A program made the position numbers and the translations under genes. Positions 5,756 to 12,113 of a DNA stretch of 15,685 bases are shown piece by piece. The stretch spans positions 1 to 15,685 of the forward strand of contig JAQXNQ010000194.1 of NCBI GenBank assembly GCA_029098085.1. Direction: 5' to 3'. The notes beneath the pieces are model-generated. The model was not told the origin of the DNA and did not search any database. It saw only the letters and a program-made list of their open reading frames with translations. Within the stretch, counting starts at the first letter, position 1; each line of letters opens with the position of its first letter. Source of the DNA: Oscillospiraceae bacterium (lineage in GTDB: Bacteria > Bacillota > Clostridia > Oscillospirales > Ruminococcaceae).

Positions 5756-7381
5756 ATGTTTTCCAGCTATCTTTCCGCACTGAAAAAGGAGTTCGCCGGT
5801 TATAACGGTGCCCGCTTCTCCAAGGACCTCATGGCGGGTCTGACCGTCACCGCCGTGGCCCTGCCTCTGGCGCTGGCCTTCGGCGTGTCCAGCGGCGCCG
5901 ATGCTGCCGCCGGTCTGATCACCGCCATTCTCTCCGGCGTCATCATGAGCCTGCTGTCCGGCGCCTCCTACCAGATCTCCGGCCCCACCGGTGCCATGAC
6001 CGCCGTGCTGATCACCATCGTCTCCCGCTGCGGCATGCAGGGCGTTTTTCTCGCCTCGCTGATGGCGGGCATTCTGCTGCTGCTCTGCGGCATCTTCCGC
6101 TTCGGCAAGCTGGTGGGCTATATTCCCGCCCCGGTCATCACCGGCTTCACCTCCGGCATCGCCATCATCATCGCGCTGGGACAGATTGACAATTTCTTCG
6201 GCACCCATTCCGAGGGCGAAACCGCCATTCAGAAGCTGGCCAGCTACGGCAAGCTGGGCTTCTCCCCCAACTGGCAGGCCGTGGTCACCGGTCTGCTGGT
6301 GGTGGTCATCATGATCGTCTGGCCGAAAAAGTGGAATGCCAGGGTCCCCTCCTCCCTCATCGCCATCATCGTGGCCGGTCTGGTCAGTAACCTCTGCGGC
6401 TTTGACATCGCCTCGGTGGGTCAGATTCCCCGCACTCTGCTGCCTCAGATGCGGCTGAGCCTGAGCAGTCTGGATCCGGCCACCATCACCGGACTGATCC
6501 CCTCCGCCTTCACCATCGCCGCGCTGGGCATGATCGAAAGCCTGCTCTGCGGCGCCAGTGCCTCCCGTATGAAAAACGAGAAATTCAACGCCGACCAGGA
6601 GCTGATCGCTCAGGGCGTCGGCAACATGGTGATTCCCTTCTTCGGCGGCGTCCCCTCCACCGCCGCCATCGCCCGCACCAGCGTCGCCATCAAGTCCGGC
6701 TGCCAGACCCGCCTGACCGGCGTCATTCACTCGGTCGGTCTGCTGATCTGCATGTTCCTGCTGGGCGGCATCATGGCCAAGCTCCCGCTGGCCGCTCTGG
6801 CCGGTGTGCTGATGGTCACCGCCTGGCGAATGAATGAGTGGCACTCCATCCGCTACATCTTCTCCCGCAAAATGCGGGGCGCCATGGCCAAGTTCCTCAT
6901 CACCATGGCCGCTACCGTGATTTTTGACCTGACGGTGGCCATTTTGATCGGCGTGGCCTTCTCCATCCTGCTGTTTGTGGTGCGGGCCTCCAACATCACC
7001 GTCACCCTTTCCGAGGTGGACAACAGCCGCATCGCCGGTGAGCACGATGATCTGACCGAGCTGCACAAGGACACGGTGGTGGCCTACATCGCCGGACCCA
7101 TCTTCTTCGGCACGGCCGAAAACCTCACCTCCGGTCTGGAGCCGACCCTGTCCTGCGGCGAGGTCATCCTTTCGATGCGGGGCGTCTCCACCATGGACAC
7201 CACCGGTGTACAGGCTCTGCTGGAATACTGCCGCACCTGCGAGGAAAGGGGCATCCTGCTGATCCTCTGCGGCGTCAGTGACCGGGTCAAAGAGGTTATG
7301 CTGCAGGCCGGCATCGGCGAAATCGTCCCCGAGGAGCGGTTCTTCTTCAGCGTCGACCGCGCCCTGCTGGCTCAGCCGTAA
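5756..7381 (+). CDS. SulP-family anion transporter with STAS domain
   Basis: A 541-aa inner-membrane protein. Roughly residues 25-410 are a series of hydrophobic helices of the SLC26/SulP fold, with the conserved QISGPTGAM (74-81) and FGGVPSTAAIARTSV (296-310) motifs. Residues about 440-535 form a cytoplasmic STAS domain; the loop usually reading ID.SG reads MDTTGVQ here. Family substrates include sulfate, bicarbonate and dicarboxylates; the substrate cannot be assigned. The start is ATG 5756 with a GAGG about 10 nt upstream. The gene is monocistronic, divergent from the Rrf2 regulator and followed by a strong hairpin. The adjacency suggests but does not show a sulfur-related role. Confidence 0.93.
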   Translation: MFSSYLSALKKEFAGYNGARFSKDLMAGLTVTAVALPLALAFGVSSGADAAAGLITAILSGVIMSLLSGASYQISGPTGAMTAVLITIVSRCGMQGVFLASLMAGILLLLCGIFRFGKLVGYIPAPVITGFTSGIAIIIALGQIDNFFGTHSEGETAIQKLASYGKLGFSPNWQAVVTGLLVVVIMIVWPKKWNARVPSSLIAIIVAGLVSNLCGFDIASVGQIPRTLLPQMRLSLSSLDPATITGLIPSAFTIAALGMIESLLCGASASRMKNEKFNADQELIAQGVGNMVIPFFGGVPSTAAIARTSVAIKSGCQTRLTGVIHSVGLLICMFLLGGIMAKLPLAALAGVLMVTAWRMNEWHSIRYIFSRKMRGAMAKFLITMAATVIFDLTVAILIGVAFSILLFVVRASNITVTLSEVDNSRIAGEHDDLTELHKDTVVAYIAGPIFFGTAENLTSGLEPTLSCGEVILSMRGVSTMDTTGVQALLEYCRTCEERGILLILCGVSDRVKEVMLQAGIGEIVPEERFFFSVDRALLAQP

Positions 7382-7392
7382 TATAAAGCATC

Positions 7393-7427
7393 AGCGCCCC
7401 GACCAGATTTCTTCCGGTCGGGGCGCT
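7393..7427. terminator. Terminator hairpin between convergent SulP and ABC permease genes
   Basis: A 12-bp perfect stem, AGCGCCCCGACC 7393-7404 with GGTCGGGGCGCT 7416-7427, and an 11-nt loop. The downstream T-tails are poor on both strands (TCCCTTT on plus), but the strong GC stem and the position between convergent genes support a shared terminator. Confidence 0.75.
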
Positions 7428-7432
7428 TCCCT

Positions 7433-8254
7433 TTACTCCAGATTCAGTTTCCTGCTCATGATCCAATGGGTCAGCAGCCAGCAGCCTCCGCCCATCACCA
7501 GCTGAACCAGCACCACGCTGGTCATCATAACCGGCATCAGCTGCGCCGGCATCTCACCGGTCAGCGCCATGCTGCTCAGGCTTCCGCTGCAGATCATCCC
7601 CAGCAGCAGTATGCCCAGCGACAGCATCTGACCCACCATATACAGCGCCAGATAGCCGCCCACCGCTCCCAGCAGCTTCTGACGGTTCATCAGCTGCCCA
7701 ATGGAAATGGCCGCGTAAAAGATCAGCAGCTGGGTCGGCAGGGCGATCAGGAACACTACGCCCGCAAAGGCCAGCATCGCCGTCAGGCTGATGCCGTTCT
7801 GCGCCGCAAATTCCGCCGACAGGGTGCCGTAGCTGTCCAGCAGGATCTTTACAAGCTGCCAGGTCTCGCCGCTGAAAAACAGAATCATCAGACTGGCCAC
7901 CGCATTGACCGCCGAAACAAGCATCCAGACCGAGCCGGTCAGCAGCTTGGCGCCCACCAGCGAGCCGGTGGTCACCGGCAGCGTGTGGGTCAGGTAGCCC
8001 TCATCGCAGACCATGGACTTGTAGAACCGCTGCAGCACCAGAAACAGGGTCAGCAGCACCGACGCCGCAATGATCAGAATGTAGAAGATGAAAAACATCG
8101 CCGTGAAAATCTCCCAGATGCCCTCCAGCCGCTGGTCATTGGCCAGCCGCACCAGCGGATGACCCACCGCCGACAGAAGCAGCACCGCGCCGTACAGGGG
8201 CAGCAGCACTCTGGCCAGGGCCTTGAACTCATACTTCATCAGTTTTCCTAACAT
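7433..8254 (-). CDS. ABC transporter permease (YtrC/ABC-2-like)
   Basis: A 273-aa membrane protein with about six hydrophobic segments (near residues 13-31, 48-75, 100-127, 157-182, 196-225 and 238-262). The soluble stretch RFYKSMVCDEGYLTHTLPV (76-94) is a motif seen in permeases paired with YtrB-like ATPases. The start ATG 8254 has GGGAGG 7 nt upstream and overlaps the end of the ATPase gene by 7 nt, implying translational coupling. It is the last gene of the YtrA-type operon. In characterised Bacillus systems such operons respond to cell-wall-active antibiotics; whether that holds here is inference. Confidence 0.85.
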   Translation of the reverse strand: MLGKLMKYEFKALARVLLPLYGAVLLLSAVGHPLVRLANDQRLEGIWEIFTAMFFIFYILIIAASVLLTLFLVLQRFYKSMVCDEGYLTHTLPVTTGSLVGAKLLTGSVWMLVSAVNAVASLMILFFSGETWQLVKILLDSYGTLSAEFAAQNGISLTAMLAFAGVVFLIALPTQLLIFYAAISIGQLMNRQKLLGAVGGYLALYMVGQMLSLGILLLGMICSGSLSSMALTGEMPAQLMPVMMTSVVLVQLVMGGGCWLLTHWIMSRKLNLE

Positions 8255-8946
8255 TTGAATGCCTCCCGGAACAGGCTGTCCACCGACCGTCCCTGTTCCT
8301 CCCGAATGGCCTCCACCGGCGACTGCAGCGTGACCTTCCCGTCCTTGAGGAAGACCACCTCGTCCAGCACCCGCTCAATGTCCGCGATCAGATGGGTGGA
8401 AATCACCACCGCCGCGTTTTCACTGTAGTTCTGAATAATCGTCTCCAGAATATAATCCCGGGCCGCCGGATCCACGCCGCCGATGGGCTCGTCCAGCAGA
8501 TACAGCTCCGCCTGACGACTCATGACCAGAATCAGCTGAATTTTTTCTCTCGTGCCCTTGGACAGGGTCTTCAGCCGGGCGGTGGGGTCAATCTTCAGCC
8601 GTTTCAGCATGTCATAGGCCTTGTTCTGATCAAAATCTTCGTAAAAATCCGCAAAATAGGCGATCATCTGCCGCACCGACATCCAGTCGCTGAGATAGGT
8701 GCGCTCCGGCAGATAGGAGACCAGCTTTTTGCTCTCCACCCCCGGCTTATGACCGGCCACCAGAATCTCGCCGGCGGTGGGCACCAGCAGTCCCGCCGTC
8801 AGCTTGATCAGCGTGCTTTTGCCGCTGCCGTTGGGCCCCAGCAGACCGATGATCTTTCCCCGCTCCAGGGTCAGATCTGTACCGGCCAGCGCTTCCTTGC
8901 TGCCGTACCGCTTGCACAGCCCTTTGCATTCCAGAATTGCGTTCAT
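8248..8946 (-). CDS. ABC transporter ATP-binding protein (YtrB-like)
   Basis: A 232-aa ATPase that should energise the neighbouring permease. Walker A is GPNGSGKST (37-45), the signature is LSKGTREK (128-135), Walker B is LYLLDEP (148-154), and the switch histidine is in ISTH (182-185). The Q-loop position reads YLPERTYL, without a clear glutamine, as seen in BcrA/YtrB-type ATPases. The ATG at 8946 follows the GntR stop with a single-base gap, and AGGAG lies inside the end of the GntR gene. Not enough is visible to name a substrate. Confidence 0.93.
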   Translation of the reverse strand: MNAILECKGLCKRYGSKEALAGTDLTLERGKIIGLLGPNGSGKSTLIKLTAGLLVPTAGEILVAGHKPGVESKKLVSYLPERTYLSDWMSVRQMIAYFADFYEDFDQNKAYDMLKRLKIDPTARLKTLSKGTREKIQLILVMSRQAELYLLDEPIGGVDPAARDYILETIIQNYSENAAVVISTHLIADIERVLDEVVFLKDGKVTLQSPVEAIREEQGRSVDSLFREAFKC

Positions 8947-8947
8947 G

Positions 8948-9319
8948 TCACTCCTGCCTTTCTCCGATCATCTGCTCCAGAAGCCGGGCGGTTTCCTCCG
9001 GAGAGTAACCCAGCTCCTTCATATCCGTCAGCAGCTTCTCCAGCTGCCGCCGCGCCAGCTGCCGCCGCAGCTCCTCCAGCAGCTGCCGGTCATCGGTCAC
9101 AAACCGTCCGCTGGTGCGCTGGGTGTAAACCAGGCCATCCGTCTCCAGCTCCGCCAGAGCCCGCTGCATGGTGTTGGGATTGACCGCCGCTTCAGCGGCC
9201 AGCTCCCGCACCGGCGGCAGCTTTCCTCCCGCCGGATAATACCCGGTCAGGATCCGCAGCCGCAGGGTATCCACCAGCTGGACATAGATGGGTCTGTCCG
9301 CGTTTAATTCCCACGCCAT
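8948..9319 (-). CDS. GntR-family transcriptional regulator, YtrA subfamily
   Basis: A 123-aa repressor-type protein with a GntR winged helix at about residues 8-75 (PIYVQLVDTLRLRILTGYYP, GKLPPVRELAAEAAVNPNTMQRALAELE, DGLVYTQRTSGRFV) and a short helical C-terminal tail. This is the YtrA layout, with no large ligand domain. The ATG at 9319 has GGAGGGG upstream that overlaps the stop of the preceding gene. It is the second gene of a four-gene unit, so it probably represses its own promoter at the operator 9825-9846. Confidence 0.92.
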   Translation of the reverse strand: MAWELNADRPIYVQLVDTLRLRILTGYYPAGGKLPPVRELAAEAAVNPNTMQRALAELETDGLVYTQRTSGRFVTDDRQLLEELRRQLARRQLEKLLTDMKELGYSPEETARLLEQMIGERQE

Positions 9320-9331
9320 GCCGTCCCCTCC

Positions 9332-9796
9332 TTACTGCCCGTCTTCCAGTGAGATGTGAAACTCCACATCCTTCGCGCCGTTGGCTGTCAGCCGGAGCTG
9401 CAGCTTTCCCGGCTCGAAATCCGCCAGCGAAATGACCAGCGGGCCGTCCAGTCCCTCCAGCGCAAGGGTTTCCTCCTTGTCCCCCTGCTTCAGGGAAAGA
9501 ACCAGCTCTCCCTCTCCGCAGGAGGCCTCCGCCAGCAGCATCTGCCCTTCCGAGATGGTCAGGGTCTTCTGCCGCCAGCAGCCGTCGGACGCCCGCTTGA
9601 AGTTCCAGGTCCAGCTGGTTCGGGTGGAGGTCTCATAGCTCATGACCACCGCGCCGGAGTGCGCCTCCAGTGCCGGAAGCAGCTCCGCCAGCTTCGACCC
9701 GATGCTGTACTGGAAGCCCAGGCTCCCGGCCAGCGCCAATGTCCCCACCGCCGCCACCGCAATACCCGCCAGAAGATTGCGTTTCCTCGTTTCCAT
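9332..9796 (-). CDS. Small membrane-anchored protein of unknown function, first gene of the YtrA-type operon
   Basis: 154 aa, family not recognised. Residues 1-7 are basic (METRKRN), 8-28 form one hydrophobic segment acting as a signal anchor or signal peptide, and 45-154 is a soluble, probably extracytoplasmic domain with alternating hydrophobic residues suggestive of beta strands (LVLSLKQGDKEETLALEG, LVISLADF, KLQLRLTANG, VEFHISL). There are two cysteines (73, 93). AAAGGAG lies 6 nt before the ATG. It is 12 nt upstream of the GntR gene and directly downstream of the operator, so it is co-regulated with the ABC transporter. It might sense or bind what the transporter handles; that is inference. 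Confidence 0.75.
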   Translation of the reverse strand: METRKRNLLAGIAVAAVGTLALAGSLGFQYSIGSKLAELLPALEAHSGAVVMSYETSTRTSWTWNFKRASDGCWRQKTLTISEGQMLLAEASCGEGELVLSLKQGDKEETLALEGLDGPLVISLADFEPGKLQLRLTANGAKDVEFHISLEDGQ

Positions 9797-9824
9797 ACGC
9801 CGCTCCTTTCTGTATGCTGTGTCG

Positions 9825-9846
9825 TTGTATTAACTACTTAGTACAA
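9825..9846. promoter_or_regulatory. Probable GntR/YtrA operator
   Basis: A 22-bp dyad, TTGTATTAACTACTTAGTAC followed by AA, in which 9 of 11 position pairs are complementary (TTGTA/TACAA outer arms). It covers the predicted transcription start (about 9844) of the four-gene operon containing the YtrA-type GntR gene. It fits autorepression. Confidence 0.65.
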
Positions 9847-9850
9847 TAGC

Positions 9851-9878
9851 ATAATAACACAACCGCAGGAAAAGTCAA
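9851..9878 (-). promoter_or_regulatory. Promoter of the YtrA-type ABC operon
   Basis: Minus-strand -35 TTGACT at 9873-9878 (five of six), a 16-bp spacer, -10 TATTAT at 9851-9856 (five of six). The start would fall within the palindrome at 9825-9846. Confidence 0.7.
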
Positions 9879-9915
9879 GGGGTTTCTGAAAAAATTTTTC
9901 ATCCGGAAAAATGCG

Positions 9916-9944
9916 TTGACGCCCGTCTGCTTTTGTGCTATAGT
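9916..9944 (+). promoter_or_regulatory. Promoter of the rsgA leader transcript
   Basis: -35 TTGACG at 9916-9921, a 17-bp spacer, -10 TATAGT at 9939-9944 preceded by TG one base upstream (extended -10). It is a strong sigma-A-type promoter with a predicted start near 9951, about 335 nt before the rsgA start codon. Confidence 0.8.
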
Positions 9945-9994
9945 GAAAGCAGCGGGAAAGCCCGCCCATTTTGTGACCGAAAGGAGCGCTGTAG

Positions 9995-10027
9995 ATGACT
10001 GCCTTTGAAATGGTGATTGTGATCTGA
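9995..10027 (+). CDS. Ten-residue leader ORF (MTAFEMVIVI)
   Basis: ATG 9995 to TGA 10025-10027, preceded by AAAGGAG at about 9980-9986 (8 nt spacing), in the first 80 nt of the predicted rsgA leader transcript. The peptide begins like small holin-like toxin peptides of Firmicutes (MT.FE or MT.YE starts followed by hydrophobic residues), but stops after ten residues, too short to span a membrane. Its stop codon abuts the 5' arm of the long inverted repeat, which favours a leader-peptide role. It is small, so chance is not excluded. Confidence 0.45.
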   Translation: MTAFEMVIVI

Positions 10028-10112
10028 CAACTGAACAGAGGGCATTGGGGCGGCCCAAAGGGGCCTGTTTGCCATGCCGGTAAGGAACCTTTCGGGAATA
10101 GGTCTGTTTTGC

Positions 10113-10139
10113 GGCACACCGAAACGGCGTGTCTTTTTT
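10113..10139 (+). terminator. First intrinsic terminator in the rsgA leader
   Basis: GGCAC 10113-10117 pairs with GTGTC 10129-10133 (one G-U), one A/C mismatch, then CCG 10119-10121 with CGG 10125-10127 around an AAA loop. Six T residues follow at 10134-10139. Confidence 0.65.
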
Positions 10140-10152
10140 CATGCCGTTTTCC

Positions 10153-10202
10153 AAAAAGCTGCGGAGGCGCGGCCCTGAGGGGCTGTTTCTCCGCAGCTTT
10201 TT
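10153..10202 (+). terminator. Second, strong intrinsic terminator in the rsgA leader
   Basis: A perfect 14-bp stem, AAAAAGCTGCGGAG 10153-10166 with CTCCGCAGCTTTTT 10189-10202, and an inner GGCCC/GGGGCT helix. The right arm ends in a run of five T, so the hairpin GCTGCGGAG/CTCCGCAGC is followed by TTTTT. It would stop most transcription before rsgA unless relieved. Confidence 0.85.
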
Positions 10203-10285
10203 CCGTTCTGTTCAGTTGAGGAAGGAGAGATGTCTGATGAGAAAAACCTGTTGTTTCCATAAAAACGATCTGATGGAGGAAATCA

Positions 10286-11335
10286 ATGAACGCTTTACTT
10301 GCACAATACGGATACCCTTCCGACACAGCCCCGGAGCAGGACAGCCTCGCCCGGGTCACCGCCGTTCACCGGGAGCGGTATGAAATCGTCACCAGCCGCG
10401 GCTTTGGCTTTGCCCGGCTGAAGGCCGGCGTCTACTATGGCGGCGGCGAAGAGGCCTTCCCCACGGTGGGGGACTTTGTGGAGATCCAGTATAACCCCTC
10501 GGGCGACAGCCTGATCGTCCGCACCCTGCCCCGCCGCTCCTTCTTTTCCCGGCCGGACGTTCATGTCAACGCCTGGGAGCAGGCGGTGGCTGCCAATTTT
10601 GACTACGTTTTTATCGTCATGTCCCTGAACCAGAACTTCAGCCTCCGACGGCTGGAGTGGTATCTGACCACCTCCTGGCAGAGCGGCGCCCTGCCGGTAG
10701 TGGTGCTCACCAAGCTGGATCTCTGCGAAGATCCCACGCCGATGCTGCTGCAGGCGGAGCAGACTGCCATGGGCGCTCCGGTCTGCGCGGTCAGCGCCCA
10801 TACCGGTCAGGGCATGGACAAGCTGCAGAGCTATCTGCAGCCCGGTCAAACCATCGTCCTGCTGGGCTCCTCCGGCGTGGGCAAGTCCAGCCTCATCAAC
10901 GCCCTGTTGGGACAGGAGCAGATGAAGGTCAGCGCCATCCGGGAGGAGGACGGCCGGGGCCGCCACACCACCACCCACCGGCAGCTGCTGCAGCTGCCCT
11001 GCGGCGCGCTGGTTATCGACACTCCCGGCATGCGGGAGCTGGGCATGTGGGACGTGACCGAGGGCCTCGGCGACACCTTCGCCGATGTGGAGGAATTCAT
11101 CGGCCGCTGCCGGTTCTCCGACTGCACCCACCAGAGCGAGCCGGGCTGCGCCGTCCGGGAGGCACTGGAAAGCGGCCAGCTCTCCCCCGCGCGCTGGGAG
11201 AGCTACCAGAAGCTCCGCCGGGAGGCCCGGTTCAGCGATGACAAGGACGCCTACCTGCGCCAGCGGCAGCAGTGGCACAAGGACATCGCCCGCACCAACC
11301 GCCAGCGGAAAAAGGCGGGAAAACAGAAATTCTGA
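10286..11335 (+). CDS. rsgA: Ribosome small subunit-dependent GTPase RsgA (YloQ/YjeQ)
   Basis: A 349-aa cytoplasmic GTPase that checks late 30S assembly and displaces factors from the maturing decoding centre. An N-terminal OB fold (about 20-85) precedes a circularly permuted GTPase domain: G4 TKLD (142-145), G5 region SAHTG (170-174), G1 GSSGVGKSS (194-202), G2 GRHTTT (225-230), G3 DTPG (245-248). The C-terminal zinc domain has Cys275, Cys280, His282 and Cys288, with the same spacing as E. coli RsgA. The tail is basic. ATG 10286 has GGAGG 7 nt upstream. The gene lies behind a leader with two terminators, so expression is probably attenuated. It is followed by a bidirectional terminator. Confidence 0.97.
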   Translation: MNALLAQYGYPSDTAPEQDSLARVTAVHRERYEIVTSRGFGFARLKAGVYYGGGEEAFPTVGDFVEIQYNPSGDSLIVRTLPRRSFFSRPDVHVNAWEQAVAANFDYVFIVMSLNQNFSLRRLEWYLTTSWQSGALPVVVLTKLDLCEDPTPMLLQAEQTAMGAPVCAVSAHTGQGMDKLQSYLQPGQTIVLLGSSGVGKSSLINALLGQEQMKVSAIREEDGRGRHTTTHRQLLQLPCGALVIDTPGMRELGMWDVTEGLGDTFADVEEFIGRCRFSDCTHQSEPGCAVREALESGQLSPARWESYQKLRREARFSDDKDAYLRQRQQWHKDIARTNRQRKKAGKQKF

Positions 11336-11347
11336 TCCCCGGGTATG

Positions 11348-11386
11348 AAAAATCGCCCTCTGCCGCAAAAGCAGGGGGCGATTTTT
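11348..11386. terminator. Bidirectional terminator between rsgA and the lipoprotein gene
   Basis: A 16-bp stem, AAAAATCGCCCTCTGC 11348-11363 with GCAGGGGGCGATTTTT 11371-11386 (one wobble pair), and a 7-nt loop. It has A-tract and T-tract flanks, so it works on both strands for the convergent genes. Confidence 0.9.
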
Positions 11387-11400
11387 GCTGTCAGAGAGGG

Positions 11401-12105
11401 TTATTCCCAATTCCACGGCAGCATGGACTGAAGCTTTTCCTTCCGGCGGCAGGAATCGATGTAGTGCTTGAGCACCTTGTTCTCATAGCGGTATTCGGTG
11501 GTGCCGTCCACAAAGCGCTGCAAACATTCCTCCATCTCCTGCCGCACATCCTCTTTGGAAAAAGTAGGCCATTTGTCACGGCCACGGCTGGTGTACAAAG
11601 CAATCAGTCTGTCATCCGGCGGATTCAGAATATAAGTCTGTTCCATTCTGCCTGTCATTCCATAATAATCGCCCACAAGGCTTTTTTTCAGAAACAGGAT
11701 AACCCGATCCCCCTTTTGGGGCTTGCTTACACGCTCATCGTGCTTTCCGGCGTACCCAACGGTAATGGTTTTTCCATCGGCCTTTCCAAACCATATTTCT
11801 TCCACTCTTACCTGAAAAAGGGTCATGTCCGCCGGCGTCTTAAGATATTTCCCGTCAGGAAGGAACTCCACCTCTGTTCCATCGTCCAGCACGGTTCCTT
11901 CCATAACCAGCGTTGCAAGCGCCATGCGGTGATCCATGATATCCTCCAGTCCGGCAGGAATGCACGCATTTGCTCCATCGTACCGAATGAAAGCTTCTAC
12001 CTCTTCCTCCGTATAAACATGGCGCTCCAACTCTTCACTTCCCGCGCAGCCGCCGGTAAAAATAAGAAAGAAAAGAACGCATACTAACGAGATAAATCGT
12101 TTCAT
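11401..12105 (-). CDS. Putative lipoprotein, partner of the upstream metallopeptidase
   Basis: 234 aa from ATG 12105, which has GAGGT 5 nt upstream; an ATG at 12117 overlaps the preceding stop as ATGA but has no ribosome-binding site. Residues 1-20 are a lipoprotein signal with lipobox FTGGC (Cys20). The mature domain has no family I can name. Residues 60-140 (ALATLVMEGTVL, TLFQVRVEEIWFGK, KTITVGYAG, KGDRVILFLKK) follow the beta-strand pattern of an OB/NTR-like barrel, as in many Firmicutes lipoproteins and, more distantly, TIMP-type protease inhibitors. The C-terminal 60 residues are charged and helical. It lies 8 nt downstream of the metallopeptidase, so the two are co-transcribed and perhaps function together. 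Confidence 0.8.
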   Translation of the reverse strand: MKRFISLVCVLFFLIFTGGCAGSEELERHVYTEEEVEAFIRYDGANACIPAGLEDIMDHRMALATLVMEGTVLDDGTEVEFLPDGKYLKTPADMTLFQVRVEEIWFGKADGKTITVGYAGKHDERVSKPQKGDRVILFLKKSLVGDYYGMTGRMEQTYILNPPDDRLIALYTSRGRDKWPTFSKEDVRQEMEECLQRFVDGTTEYRYENKVLKHYIDSCRRKEKLQSMLPWNWE

Positions 12106-12113
12106 AACGTACC

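Larger units (their letters stand above)
9951..10285 (+). ncRNA. Structured leader RNA upstream of rsgA (candidate ribosome-dependent attenuator)
   Basis: A 335-nt leader. In order: a GCGGG/CCCGC hairpin at its 5' end (about 9951-9964); a 10-codon ORF (9995-10027); a 12-bp inverted repeat CAACTGAACAGA 10028-10039 with TCTGTTCAGTTG 10207-10218 enclosing everything between; hairpin GGCCC/GGGCC (10052-10056 with 10061-10065); hairpin 10077-10095; terminator 10113-10139; terminator 10153-10202; then ribosome-binding sites for rsgA. TGCCG at 10075-10079 can pair with CGGCA at 10112-10116, disrupting the first terminator. The 5' arm of the long stem begins right after the ORF stop, so a terminating ribosome would cover it. 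It could alternatively be an independent small RNA ending at 10139 or 10202. No known riboswitch motif was recognised. Confidence 0.6.

Noticed and set aside
5687..7066. 459-codon minus-strand reading frame inside the SulP gene
   Set aside because: Low-complexity Gly/Asp/His/Gln composition, typical of the antisense shadow of a GC-rich membrane-protein gene.
9951..10202. T-box or other known riboswitch in the rsgA leader
   Set aside because: No T-box sequence (AGGGUGGNACCGCG-like) and no other aptamer consensus I know could be found.
9838..10359. Minus-strand frames of 106-173 codons over the rsgA leader
   Set aside because: They run through the promoters and terminator hairpins, have no ribosome-binding site of note and no recognisable similarity.
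10295..11416. 373-codon minus-strand frame antisense to rsgA
   Set aside because: rsgA has all its motifs in the plus frame; the antisense frame has no family features.
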